A DNA stretch of 46,566 nucleotides, from NCBI RefSeq assembly GCF_001592745.1, contig NZ_LUKD01000001.1:19674-66239 (forward strand), given 5' to 3'. Each line of letters opens with the position of its first letter. Within the stretch, counting starts at the first letter, position 1. Source of the stretch: Bdellovibrio bacteriovorus. GTDB lineage: Bacteria > Bdellovibrionota > Bdellovibrionia > Bdellovibrionales > Bdellovibrionaceae. Below, in pieces: positions 33,960 to 43,474 of the stretch. The notes beneath the pieces are model-generated. The model was not told the origin of the DNA. It saw only the letters and a list, made by a program, of their open reading frames with translations, and searched no databases. Made by a program: the position numbers and the translations under genes.

Positions 33960-34526
33960 ATGTACGAAACGTCCGATTTTAAAAAAGGTCTTAAAATCAT
34001 GATCGAGGGCAAGCCCTACGTAGTCGTTGATTTCCAACACGTTAAACCAGGAAAAGGAAATCAGTTCACACGCACAAAACTGCGTAACATGCTGACAGGC
34101 CAAAACTTGGAATCCACTTTCAAGTCCGGTGAAAAGTTCGAAGTTCCTAACGTTGAAAACAAAGAGATGACTTTCCTTTACAAAGACGACTCTGGTTACA
34201 ACTTCATGTCTCCTGAATCTTACGAACAAATCGCGATGTCTGAAGACGATTTGGGCGAATCTAAGTACTATCTTACTGAAAACTTAAAAGTCGTTATCTT
34301 GTTCTACAACGAAAAAGCTGTTGCTTGTGACGTACCAAAAGCCGTGAACTTGATGGTTGCAAAAGCAGATCCGGGCATTAAAGGTGACCGTGTTACTGGC
34401 GCAACGAAGCCCGCAATCATGGAAACAGGCCTTTCTGTGAACGTTCCATTGCACATCAACGAAGGCGATGTTCTTCGTATTGATACCGCTTCTGGCGAAT
34501 ACGTTGAGCGCGTAACTCAAAAATAA
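33960..34526 (+). CDS. efp: Translation elongation factor P
   Basis: Relieves ribosome stalling at polyproline. All three OB-like domains are recognisable: MYETSDFKKGLKI at the start, the tip loop VKPGKGNQFTR with the modifiable Lys32, and the C-terminal VNVPLHINEGDVLRIDT. The Lys tip suggests lysylation or a similar modification rather than the rhamnosyl-Arg type. 188 residues is standard. The start at 33960 follows AAAAGGA by 6 nt; the longer frame back to 33849 has no family support. Confidence 0.97.
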   Translation: MYETSDFKKGLKIMIEGKPYVVVDFQHVKPGKGNQFTRTKLRNMLTGQNLESTFKSGEKFEVPNVENKEMTFLYKDDSGYNFMSPESYEQIAMSEDDLGESKYYLTENLKVVILFYNEKAVACDVPKAVNLMVAKADPGIKGDRVTGATKPAIMETGLSVNVPLHINEGDVLRIDTASGEYVERVTQK

Positions 34527-34603
34527 CTAACGCCTAGTATTAAGTCTCCGCAACCACTCGTTTTTATCGCAAAATAAGAGGGATTTGGTCGCGGAGGCTA
34601 TTC

Positions 34604-35653
34604 TTGTCCACATTTGTTGAACTAGAAATTCAAAATTTGCTCAATGAAGGAACTGACCTTCAACAAGCTTCCGAACGTCTGATTCAAAATTTAGAGTCTT
34701 CTTCTGAAGGCCTCACACTTGATAACGTCACTGCCTTAGCGAAATTTTTAATTCAAGCTGAACAGCCGCATCTGCTGATCGAATTTATTTTGCGTTACAT
34801 CGACAATGAATCTTTTCCGATCCCTTGGCCTTATTTCTTGGAAGCCTTAGGCGCCGTCAGTGCGGAGCTGGATGAAAAGACCGTCAAAGCTTTGTTAGAG
34901 GGAATCGCAGAAGACAACTCTGAATCTGAAGCTGGCCGTTCTTTAGCGCTGAAAGATTTGATTCCAGAGTTGGGTGAATGGCGTGGCAATCGTAAATATA
35001 AAATTCACAAAGACTATCTGAACAATAAACGTCAGTTGTTAGATCAGCTTATCACTTTGCGCACGCAACAGCTTTACGAACAAGAAAAACATCTGTTACA
35101 ACGCCTGCAAAAACTTTATCCCGGCGACGCTGATATTCGCAGCGAAGTGAATGAACACAAGCAGCGTTATGCACTTGAAATTCTGCAACGTCGTACGCCG
35201 AAAGCACGCACGGTAAAGCCCGAAGATTTTTCTCCCAAGGATCCTGAAGTTGAAAAGGCCATGAGTGCGCTTATGCAAAGCCTGCACGAACACGCGGCCG
35301 AAAATCCCGACATGGCTTTTGATTTTGCCGTAGCCGCTTTCATGATGGAAAACTACGAAGCGTCCCTATCGCTTTTAGCTTTGAGTGAAGAGACTGACTC
35401 CCTTCTTTGGTTCCGTCTGGAAGTCTTGTTGAAGTGTCGTCGCTTCGTTGAACTTTTAAACGAACTTTCACAAACAGAGATTATTTTCGCCCACGAACCG
35501 GAAACTTTTTTTGCAACGGCTTACTTGCGTGCACAGGCCCTTTGGGGCTTAGGACAGAAACACACAGCCATTGAAGTGATGGAAGGTTTGTTGGCTTCTC
35601 GCCCCCACTATCGGGCAGCCAGTGCTTTGCTTAGCATTTGGAGTGGTCAGTGA
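34604..35653 (+). CDS. Helical-repeat protein encoded upstream of tamB
   Basis: A 349-residue soluble, almost all-helical protein with no recognised family. A basic linker (RRTPKARTVKPEDF, about residues 196-210) separates two helical halves; the second has TPR-like stretches (MAFDFAVAAFMMENYEASLSL, split across two helices, and TAYLRAQALWGLGQKHTAI). The start is a TTG at 34604 with GGAGG 6 nt upstream. It overlaps tamB by a GTGA, so the two are translated together and a role in outer-membrane assembly is plausible. No signal peptide, so it would act in the cytoplasm. Confidence 0.7.
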   Translation: MSTFVELEIQNLLNEGTDLQQASERLIQNLESSSEGLTLDNVTALAKFLIQAEQPHLLIEFILRYIDNESFPIPWPYFLEALGAVSAELDEKTVKALLEGIAEDNSESEAGRSLALKDLIPELGEWRGNRKYKIHKDYLNNKRQLLDQLITLRTQQLYEQEKHLLQRLQKLYPGDADIRSEVNEHKQRYALEILQRRTPKARTVKPEDFSPKDPEVEKAMSALMQSLHEHAAENPDMAFDFAVAAFMMENYEASLSLLALSEETDSLLWFRLEVLLKCRRFVELLNELSQTEIIFAHEPETFFATAYLRAQALWGLGQKHTAIEVMEGLLASRPHYRAASALLSIWSGQ

Positions 35654-38600
35654 AAAGAGCGTTTTGGATTTTAATCACGCCCCTGGCGGGCTTTTTAGTT
35701 TTGTGGCTGATCGGCTCGATGCTGATTGCGCCCAAACTGGAAGCTTGGGCGTTGAATAAGATTCAGACGTATTCAGACTCTTCGTTACCCGTCAAAATTC
35801 GTGCGGAAAAATTGCAGCTAAAACTTTTCAAACCTTCTTTAGCATTAGAAGGCATTGATGTTGAAGCCAAGGGCGAATTGGCTGAAGCCTTAAAACCAGT
35901 GCGGGTTGGCAGCGTGCGTGTTTTTATCGACTTCTTTCACCTGCTCAGTGGCCGTGTCACATTGTCGGCTGTGGTGGTCGACTCGCCGGACGTGGAAATC
36001 AACATCGATCCTTTTTTGAAAAGTGATGCTCCTCCCAAAGAGTTGCCGCTGAATGCCTTATTCAATCAGCTGGACCAATTGCCACTGCATCGCCTTTTCA
36101 TTCAGAATTTGCATTTGAAGGTCACCTCGAAAGACTTAAAACTTCAAGGTGAAATTCAAAGTGGCGACCTTCTTGCCACTAACATGGGAAAACACCTGAC
36201 CGCCAAGGCCAATGTTCCCCAATTAAATTTAGACCTAGAAAAAATCGGAAGCTTTCAAGGCTCTTTAGACACGCATCTTTATCTGACAAGACAAAGTCTG
36301 CGCATCATCCAAATGGGCGTACGTTTGGATGAGTCCGAAGTGCTGGTTCGTGGAGAGCTGACGCAATTTCATCGTGTGACCATCAAACCCTCAGGCCTTC
36401 TGGATGTGTCTGCCCGCCTTCACCTCAGCGATCTTTATACGGAACTAAAAAAGATCCGTCCCGATTTAAAGCTGCCAACATTCAGTGGCGAAGTGAATTT
36501 AGATGCGGAGGCTCGCTTCAACGGTTTAGATCAGTTGCGCGGCAAAGCGGACATAAAAACACGCGCCTTGATGGTGGATAAATTTGAATTGGGCGATGCG
36601 CGTATTCAAGGTGAATACCGCGATAAAAAAATCAGCCTTTCAGAGATTCGCGTTCAACATCCCGCAGGCGAAGCCGTCATGACGAAAACGCAAATGTCGA
36701 TAGGTCAAAACTTTGACTTCAAGACGCATGTTTCTGTTCACGACTTGGATTTGCAAAAGTTATTTATTAGTTTGAATTTGAACAATGTTCCTGTGGGTGT
36801 AGACCTTCAAGGAGAACTTCCTTGTGAAGGCCATCTTCACCCTAGCTTTGAGTTCACCTGTTCAAAAGCTTCATTGAAAGCACAAAACCTTTGGGTGAAG
36901 TCTTCTTTAGAACCAAAAGCCACGGCGATCTTGGATATCAATTCGATGAGCGCCGAAGGTCAGGTCAAGGTCACAACAGAAGCCGTGACCTATGCCGCCG
37001 GAGTTTCTATTGGTGATAGTACAGGTCATAGTGACGGCGTCATAGATTTCGCTAAAGGCTTTAAGATCAATTTCAAAACCGACAAACTTGAATTTAAAAA
37101 TGTTAAGAACCTGTCGAACCTGAAGCTGGAAGGTTCAGCAAGCATGGAAGGCTCTACATCGGGAGATTCCAACGCCGCGATCTTCGACATGAAGGTTAAC
37201 GCACGCGAATTCACTTTCGAAGATTTCTATTTGGGAAATTTGATTTCGAACTTGAAGTACCGCAGTGGCCGTCTGATTTTTGAAGATGTGGCCGGAGCGA
37301 TTCGAAAAACGCAATACTTGGGAGATCTTGAAGTCAATCTGGATAAGAATACATTAACCGGCGACTTCAGCATCCCAACCGCCGAACTCCCCGATGTTGC
37401 CTCGGTCTTCACGCGTATTTATAAATTTCCGGTCGATGTTCAAGGACAAGGATCGGCAAAAGCCTCTGTGCGTGGCCCTTTGAACTTCTGGAAAATGAAC
37501 TACGAGCTTCAGTCGGCGTTTAAAAATGTCAGTATCGGTCCTGAAACCTTTGATACTTTGAATTTTAATGTCACGGCTCGCGACGGCAACATCCATGCGG
37601 ATAAAGTCACTTTGCAGCGGGCGGGCTCCATCGTCTTAGTACAAGGCGGAATCAGCTCTTCTCAAATTCTAAATCTAAACGCGGATGGTAAGAACTTTAA
37701 ACTGGAAGAGTCAGATACAATCAGCAAAATCAATTCGAGCATTGCCGGGAATCTAAACTTTGCGGCAGAACTCACCGGCCCGGTGAAGAATCCGCAAGTC
37801 TTAGTCAAAGGCGCCGTTACCGATTCCTTCTTTGAGGATCAAGAGATTCCAAACTCCAACTTCATCGTTCGATTGAATTTGGATACGGTCTTCACGCAGC
37901 TCAGCCTTTTCGGCGGTAAGGTTCAGGGTGAATTCCAACTGCCATTTGAAAAAGGGCGCGCGCCCCTGATGGTAAAAATGCAAACGCGGGAGTGGAACTA
38001 TTCAACACTGCTCGGGCTGGTGGGCGGAGCCAATCTTGCCAGTGAATACACTTCATCACTGACGTCCACGGTGGATTTGCGCTCGGAAAGTGGCGATATC
38101 TTTAAGTCCAGCGGTAAAGTTCACATCGACGCTTTAGAACTGCGCCGTGGCACTTTAAGTCTTAAAAATCCCCAAGCTATCGATATCGTGACTGACAACG
38201 GTGTGGCCTCAATCCGAAACTTCCGCCTTGAAGGGCCGAATACGGAATTGGCGATTCGCGGAGAAAACTTCACCGCACAAAATATGAATATCGCCGTCAA
38301 TATGAACTCAGATCTTCGCCTGTTGCATATCTTCATGCCCTTCCTTGAAGATTTAGGGGGACCGATCAAAGTTTCCACAAACATGACCGGCTCAGTGACA
38401 AAGCCACAAATCATGGGAACTCTAAATGCCAATAACACTTACATCAAAATCAAGGGCTTCCCTCACCCGCTGGAGCGCTTGAATGTGGATGTCGTGTTTT
38501 CACAAAGCCGTGTGATGGTGAATTCCATCCGTGGAAATATCGCGGGCGGCACGCTGACTGGCGACGGCGGTATTTTAATCAATGAGATCAAAGACATTCC

Positions 38601-39615
38601 AACGACAATTCGCCTGCGCTTAGATAACGTCACTCTGAACGTTCCTGAAAAAGTTCGCACCAATGGAAATGCCGATCTGGTTTTCTCGGGCCGTTGGTTC
38701 CCCTTCACTTTATCTGGAACTTACGCGGTGAACAGCGCCCTGGTTGAAAAAGAATTCACCGAAGATTCTGGCGGCGTAGCGGGGGTCAAACAAAGCCTTT
38801 ATCTTCCGAAAGTCATCCGTGAAAGCCGCTTTGAACCGGTGTTGTTGGACATTAACATACTTATGAATCGCAACATCATCGTGAAAAACTCGCTTTTAGA
38901 TGGCGCCGTCAGTGGGAACTTGCAAGTCAAGGGTCCTCCGACAAATCCGGTTCTTTTAGGTCGTATCAACGCGGAAAAAAATTCGAAGTTGATCTTTAAA
39001 GACAAGATCTTTCTAATTCAAAGCGGAACTATTGATTTCACTGATCCGGATGAAATCAATCCAAGTCTTTATATCTCGGCAGAGTCACGCATCAATGAGT
39101 ATGACATCTCTTTGCTGGCTCAGGGGACGGCAAAAAATTTAACAATTCACCTCAACAGTATTCCTCCCCTTCAAGAACAAGATATTATTTCTCTGATCGC
39201 TTTAGGGGTGACGACTTCCGCCATGGATCAAAACGTTCAGTCCCGTGAGCAAGCTCAGCAATTGGGTGCAGAAATTGGCGGCGCCGTGCTGGCAAAGCCG
39301 ATCAATAAAACTATTGAAGCCACGGGCTTTAGCTTAGCGGTGACTTCAGAGTACGACTCAACCCGCAATATCAGTGTGCCTAAGATCACCTTAAGCCGCA
39401 GTCTATCGACACGCGTGAAGGTGTCAGGCAGCCGTCCTGTCGGTGATTCACAATCCTATGACTTAAAACTGGAATACCTCATCAACAGCAACTTCACCGC
39501 CGTCGGCTCTTTTGAAAGCCGCGGGAATGAGGACGACACGACCTTGCAAACCACGCAACCAGCAAGCCAAAGTATTTTCGGTCTGGATCTTGAGTTCAAA
39601 AGGGAGTTTAAATAA
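35650..39615 (+). CDS. tamB: TamB-like translocation and assembly module protein (AsmA/DUF490 family)
   Basis: A 1321-residue inner-membrane-anchored protein spanning the periplasm. Residues about 5-28 form the anchor (FWILITPLAGFLVLWLIG). The rest is a long run of beta-rich AsmA/TamB repeats, of the kind that fold into a hydrophobic groove for lipids. The C-terminal TamB/DUF490 region is clear: FKDKIFLIQSGTIDFTDP, LTIHLNSIPPLQEQDIISLI and the closing YLINSNFTAVGSFESRG. The start is GTG 35650, overlapping the previous stop. It overlaps tamA by TAATG. The order tamB-tamA is the reverse of that in E. coli. Confidence 0.9.
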   Translation: MKRAFWILITPLAGFLVLWLIGSMLIAPKLEAWALNKIQTYSDSSLPVKIRAEKLQLKLFKPSLALEGIDVEAKGELAEALKPVRVGSVRVFIDFFHLLSGRVTLSAVVVDSPDVEINIDPFLKSDAPPKELPLNALFNQLDQLPLHRLFIQNLHLKVTSKDLKLQGEIQSGDLLATNMGKHLTAKANVPQLNLDLEKIGSFQGSLDTHLYLTRQSLRIIQMGVRLDESEVLVRGELTQFHRVTIKPSGLLDVSARLHLSDLYTELKKIRPDLKLPTFSGEVNLDAEARFNGLDQLRGKADIKTRALMVDKFELGDARIQGEYRDKKISLSEIRVQHPAGEAVMTKTQMSIGQNFDFKTHVSVHDLDLQKLFISLNLNNVPVGVDLQGELPCEGHLHPSFEFTCSKASLKAQNLWVKSSLEPKATAILDINSMSAEGQVKVTTEAVTYAAGVSIGDSTGHSDGVIDFAKGFKINFKTDKLEFKNVKNLSNLKLEGSASMEGSTSGDSNAAIFDMKVNAREFTFEDFYLGNLISNLKYRSGRLIFEDVAGAIRKTQYLGDLEVNLDKNTLTGDFSIPTAELPDVASVFTRIYKFPVDVQGQGSAKASVRGPLNFWKMNYELQSAFKNVSIGPETFDTLNFNVTARDGNIHADKVTLQRAGSIVLVQGGISSSQILNLNADGKNFKLEESDTISKINSSIAGNLNFAAELTGPVKNPQVLVKGAVTDSFFEDQEIPNSNFIVRLNLDTVFTQLSLFGGKVQGEFQLPFEKGRAPLMVKMQTREWNYSTLLGLVGGANLASEYTSSLTSTVDLRSESGDIFKSSGKVHIDALELRRGTLSLKNPQAIDIVTDNGVASIRNFRLEGPNTELAIRGENFTAQNMNIAVNMNSDLRLLHIFMPFLEDLGGPIKVSTNMTGSVTKPQIMGTLNANNTYIKIKGFPHPLERLNVDVVFSQSRVMVNSIRGNIAGGTLTGDGGILINEIKDIPTTIRLRLDNVTLNVPEKVRTNGNADLVFSGRWFPFTLSGTYAVNSALVEKEFTEDSGGVAGVKQSLYLPKVIRESRFEPVLLDINILMNRNIIVKNSLLDGAVSGNLQVKGPPTNPVLLGRINAEKNSKLIFKDKIFLIQSGTIDFTDPDEINPSLYISAESRINEYDISLLAQGTAKNLTIHLNSIPPLQEQDIISLIALGVTTSAMDQNVQSREQAQQLGAEIGGAVLAKPINKTIEATGFSLAVTSEYDSTRNISVPKITLSRSLSTRVKVSGSRPVGDSQSYDLKLEYLINSNFTAVGSFESRGNEDDTTLQTTQPASQSIFGLDLEFKREFK

Positions 39616-42410
39616 TGCTTCCTGCAAAGACTCTGTTGTCCCTATTCGTATTTATTCTTCTGTGTGCATCGCAGGCGCAGGCTAAAAAAAACCTTCGCTA
39701 TGAGACACTGCCTGCGGAGGTACAAGAAGATCTGGTTAAAAGATTTCCGCAGATTGAAAAAGAGGCGCTAAGTCTGGAACAACTGGATGAAGTCATTCGC
39801 TATCTGCAGCTTAAGCCCGAGTTTGAAAATGTGCGCATCTTGGATGACGGCAATGGCTCCCCTTACCGTTTGGATTTTCAGCGCACGCGGATTATTTCCA
39901 AAGTCTCCATCGACGGAATTTCAAATATTTCTGAAAGTGAAGCCGGAAGCACTTTTGGTGTGAAGGCCGGCGACGTCTTTGATCAACAGAACCTGATCGA
40001 AGGGGCCGAAAAAATCCGTCAGCTTTATGCCGAGCGTGGTTACCTGAATGCCATTGTCGATATTGCGATGCCACCTGAAGGAGCCGATCAAGTCGGTGTC
40101 GAGATCAAAGTCACTGAAAACAAACAAACCCGCGTGCGTAATATCGTGCTGCAAAGCCCGAACGACGCTTTAAATCGTGAACTTACAAAACATCTTAAAG
40201 GGTTTCTCAAAGATCCTTTTACCGATGCGACTTTGAATGAACTTCAAAAAGACGCCCGAGAATACTTAAAAGAAAAGCGTTACGTGCGAGCCGATCTAAC
40301 GGGACCGACCACAGAGTTCAGCTCTGACGAATCTGAAGTTTCACTCATCTATCGTGTGGATAAAACCGAGCGCTACACTTTTGAGTATGAAGGCATTCGT
40401 CTTTTAGGCGCCCGAGAAATCGAAAAGGCTTTGGATCTGGATAATTATTATTCGGCAAGTCCCACAATCGGTTCAGAGCTTGCGCAAAAGATTCGTAATT
40501 ATTATCTATCTAAAGGTCATGCCCGCGCCGAAGTGCGTGCCGAAGAACACGAGGGCCGTGATCCCCTCCATCGCCGTATTGTTTTTAAAATTGAAGAAGG
40601 GCCTCAGATCAAAATCCAAGCGGTGAATATCACCGGGCGTATCAGCAAGCGCCAAAGATATTATGTGAACTTTATCGAAGAGCACAGTTCCAAAGTCGTC
40701 GATAAGGGTCTTTATAATAAAGAGGACTTCGACACCGGTGTGCAGAATCTAATTTTGGAACTGCAAAACAATGGTTACTTGCAAGCCAAATTGATTTCCA
40801 CTCGCACTCAGTACAATCGAGAGCGTGACGCCGTCACTTTACATGTGAATTTGGATGAAGGACCCTTGACCCAAATTGAAGAAGTCGATTTCAGCGGGAA
40901 CAAAGATTTTTCAGACGAAGAACTTATTGGTGTGACGGGCTTAAAACCCGGAGCCCTGCGCTTAGGACAAATTGAATTGGCCATCGCTCGTCTTAAAGAG
41001 TTCTATCATGATCGCGGTTACATCGAAATGCTGCTGTTAAACGAAAAGCAGGATTTAGTGACCTATGATGAAACGAACACCAAGGCCTCTTTGCACTTTA
41101 AGATTTTAGAAGGTCCGCAGGTGCGTGTAGCTTCTATCGTCCTTGAAGGAAACACCTTCACCAAGGATTACGTCCTTTTAAAAGAGCTGGAGTTCACAGA
41201 AGGCGATCTAGTCACGCCTTATAAGGTTCAAGAATCTGTCGCACGTTTACAAAGAACCGGTTTCTTTGGCACTGTCGACATTCGCACCCTGGAAGAAAAA
41301 ACCAATGTCGCCAACCGCACCGTGGTTGTGAAAGTGACAGAACGTGATCCGGGCCTTTTGACTTTCGGTGCAGGTGCCACGAATGAAAGAAAGCTGACCT
41401 TGCGTGGATACGCGGGTGTCGCTTATCGCAATATCATGGGAACTGGCCGCGGAGCTTCTTTGCGCTTAGAGGGCAACTACAACATCGCAGACCTTAAGTA
41501 CCTTGAGCACAAAGTGGTCTTCGGATATCTAGAGCCTTATCTTTTCGGAACACGTTTACGCGGTCGTATCAATATCACTCGTTCCACGACCGTGACGGAT
41601 TACGAGATTCACCAGGCCTCTGAAGTAAACTCGACGACTTATTCCGTAGAAAAAGATTTCACGTCGCACGTTCTTGGAGTGTGGGATATCTGGTCTTTAG
41701 CGACAATCCGCGACTTCGGTATCGACGATGTCTATCCGTTCCCCGAAGATGAACAAAACATTGCGACGACGGGGCCGACACTGGATTTAGATTTCCGTGA
41801 CAACCCTTTCAATCCGACCAAGGGAAACTTCACGCGCTGGAACGCCGAATACTCTGCGCCTTTCTTGGGTAGCACGGGCACGATTGAATACTGGAAGACG
41901 ACCCTCAGCTTTACTCATTATGCTTCTGTTTTTGAGCTGCAAAAGCAGCCTGTTGTGTGGGCGAATCAAGTTCGTGGCGGTTACATTAAGAATCTCAGCA
42001 CACGCGATGATGGCGGCGTACCTTGGGATAAAAAAGGTTTCACTCTTGGAGGCCAATCCACCATTCGTGGTTACGAAGCAGGAACTCAAGAAGTTTTCCC
42101 TAATCGTGATGACTTGGGATTATCTGAAAACGAAAAGACGTATTACCTAAAAACCGAAGCCGTGATGTATCTTGTGAAATCGGAAGTGCGCTTTCCTGTT
42201 TACGGGAATTTAGGCGGAGCTGTTTTTTATGACGGCGGTTACGTGAAGATTCAGGATTTGAGTTTTGAAGATTACTACCGTGACTCTGCAGGCTTTGGGA
42301 TTCGCTATAACACGCCAGTGGGACCTTTAAGTCTGGAGTGGGCATGGAAATTAGATGCCCGCCCTAGTGAAGAGCCTTGGCGCTTCCACCTTTCAATTGG
42401 GACGTTCTAA
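39615..42410 (+). CDS. tamA: Omp85-family outer-membrane protein (TamA/BamA-type) with six POTRA domains
   Basis: Outer-membrane insertase paired with TamB. The signal peptide ends near SQAQA (residue 23). Six POTRA-like repeats start at about residues 92, 172, 254, 332, 419 and 503, each opening with a strand such as ISKVSIDGI, IQAVNITGR, IEEVDFSGN or VASIVLEGN. The 16-strand barrel follows from about 577 and contains FTLGGQSTIRGYE, which matches the conserved (V/I)RGY of Omp85 proteins, and ends in a C-terminal aromatic (SIGTF). E. coli TamA has three POTRAs and BamA five, so this is larger than either; the tamB partner favours TamA. Its stop overlaps the stop of the convergent gene. Confidence 0.88.
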   Translation: MLPAKTLLSLFVFILLCASQAQAKKNLRYETLPAEVQEDLVKRFPQIEKEALSLEQLDEVIRYLQLKPEFENVRILDDGNGSPYRLDFQRTRIISKVSIDGISNISESEAGSTFGVKAGDVFDQQNLIEGAEKIRQLYAERGYLNAIVDIAMPPEGADQVGVEIKVTENKQTRVRNIVLQSPNDALNRELTKHLKGFLKDPFTDATLNELQKDAREYLKEKRYVRADLTGPTTEFSSDESEVSLIYRVDKTERYTFEYEGIRLLGAREIEKALDLDNYYSASPTIGSELAQKIRNYYLSKGHARAEVRAEEHEGRDPLHRRIVFKIEEGPQIKIQAVNITGRISKRQRYYVNFIEEHSSKVVDKGLYNKEDFDTGVQNLILELQNNGYLQAKLISTRTQYNRERDAVTLHVNLDEGPLTQIEEVDFSGNKDFSDEELIGVTGLKPGALRLGQIELAIARLKEFYHDRGYIEMLLLNEKQDLVTYDETNTKASLHFKILEGPQVRVASIVLEGNTFTKDYVLLKELEFTEGDLVTPYKVQESVARLQRTGFFGTVDIRTLEEKTNVANRTVVVKVTERDPGLLTFGAGATNERKLTLRGYAGVAYRNIMGTGRGASLRLEGNYNIADLKYLEHKVVFGYLEPYLFGTRLRGRINITRSTTVTDYEIHQASEVNSTTYSVEKDFTSHVLGVWDIWSLATIRDFGIDDVYPFPEDEQNIATTGPTLDLDFRDNPFNPTKGNFTRWNAEYSAPFLGSTGTIEYWKTTLSFTHYASVFELQKQPVVWANQVRGGYIKNLSTRDDGGVPWDKKGFTLGGQSTIRGYEAGTQEVFPNRDDLGLSENEKTYYLKTEAVMYLVKSEVRFPVYGNLGGAVFYDGGYVKIQDLSFEDYYRDSAGFGIRYNTPVGPLSLEWAWKLDARPSEEPWRFHLSIGTF

Positions 42411-43057
42411 TTTAGGATCGGCTTACAACGGGCGACAACCAGATACGCGTCGGGTTTGCCCTCTTTCAAAAGCGGCAGCGCATACATCACGCGAACGCTG
42501 ACCGCCAATCTTTCTAAAGACGCTTTCTCAATCAAAAGATGTTCTTCTACGTCAATGTCCATGCTGGTTTTTTCGCCCGTAATAATCGACGTTAATGTCG
42601 TGACAAGCTTCGCCGTCACTTGAGGATCACGTTCATACAGATGGATCCAAGGGCGCGTGTAAATATCTTCCACCGTATAGCTGGCATATTGGAAATAACT
42701 GAAAGTTCTAAAAAGTTGGATGTTCGCTAGATTATAAATTTCTGTCAGGTGTTCGTCCTGGATCAGTTCTAAGACTTTGGCGTCATACTGATAGCCATAA
42801 AACTCTAAAGCCTTTTTTACAAATAGTGAGGCATCCTTGATTTTGCCACCCGCTTCGTGAACGGAGTCGCAGATCTTGATGTAGTTCTCAAGATTTTCTA
42901 CGGTGCTTTGCTGCTCAGCTTCAGAAAGTTGACGGAAGTAAGGCAAAGAATCTTGGCTGTAAGGGCGAATTACAAAACCCTCTTGCTCAATAAGCTCACA
43001 TAATTCTTCACTAAGAACTTTGAATTTGGCGATGGTAGAAGCTTGTAATGAATCCAT
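42407..43057 (-). CDS. Unknown protein, paralogue of the gene at 10796-11467
   Basis: A 216-residue soluble protein homologous to that at 10796-11467, with matching anchors along the whole central region (see that entry). The conserved block runs from LPYFR (about residue 39) to LYERDPQVTAKLV (about 145). The C-terminus differs (VMYALPLLKEGKPDAYLVVA) but both copies end in a beta-rich basic stretch followed by hydrophobic residues. No signal peptide. The ATG at 43057 is the only good start. Its stop overlaps the tamA stop by 3 nt with no terminator between, so the two transcripts should overlap. Confidence 0.75.
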   Translation of the reverse strand: MDSLQASTIAKFKVLSEELCELIEQEGFVIRPYSQDSLPYFRQLSEAEQQSTVENLENYIKICDSVHEAGGKIKDASLFVKKALEFYGYQYDAKVLELIQDEHLTEIYNLANIQLFRTFSYFQYASYTVEDIYTRPWIHLYERDPQVTAKLVTTLTSIITGEKTSMDIDVEEHLLIEKASLERLAVSVRVMYALPLLKEGKPDAYLVVARCKPILN

Positions 43058-43096
43058 ACAGAACGAACCAGAATCTATCGTAAACGACTTTAAAAG

Positions 43097-43122
43097 AAAA
43101 GACCCCTACTACGGGGTCTTTT
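43097..43122 (-). terminator. Terminator of the XRE regulator gene
   Basis: AAAAGACCCC pairs with GGGGTCTTTT around a six-base loop and is followed on the minus strand by more T. It separates the XRE gene from the paralogue gene. Confidence 0.85.
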
Positions 43123-43154
43123 AATACTAACAAAACTTTAAAATAAAAGAATTC

Positions 43155-43433
43155 TTAGCGTGCTTTGCTGCCCGCGAATTTGCGGCGTAGATCTTGAGTA
43201 ACTTCTTGAATAGTCGCATTCAAAGTCACTTCGAAAAGATCGTCAGCAGATACTTTGTAAAGCTCGCCCAATTTTTTTAGAGCGTTGATTGGTGGGTGAG
43301 AAACACCACGTTCCCAGTTAGAGATAAATTGAGGTGTAGAGTAGCCCAATTTATCAGCCACATCTCTTTGAGAAAGCCCTGCCGATACACGTTTTTGTTT
43401 TAGAAAGTCTGCAAGCATATTTTTTTGTCTCAT
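43155..43433 (-). CDS. XRE-family helix-turn-helix regulator
   Basis: A 92-residue DNA-binding protein of the Cro/C1 type. The helix-turn-helix occupies residues about 18-45, with LSQRDVADKLGYSTPQFISN as the recognition unit and WERGVSHPP after it. The tail (ALKKLGELYKVSADDLFEV) is the usual fifth helix, followed by a basic stretch. The ATG at 43433 follows AGGTGG; the frame extends to 43469 but without support. It probably represses itself and perhaps the divergent thioesterase gene through the repeats in the intergenic region. Confidence 0.88.
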   Translation of the reverse strand: MRQKNMLADFLKQKRVSAGLSQRDVADKLGYSTPQFISNWERGVSHPPINALKKLGELYKVSADDLFEVTLNATIQEVTQDLRRKFAGSKAR

Positions 43434-43474
43434 GTGATTTCCACCTAGCGATAGGATTAGCTTAAACACAAAGG

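Noticed and set aside
41787..42150. Overlapping frames of 100-117 codons inside tamA
   Set aside because: Both lie in the barrel-coding part of tamA, with no start signals of their own.
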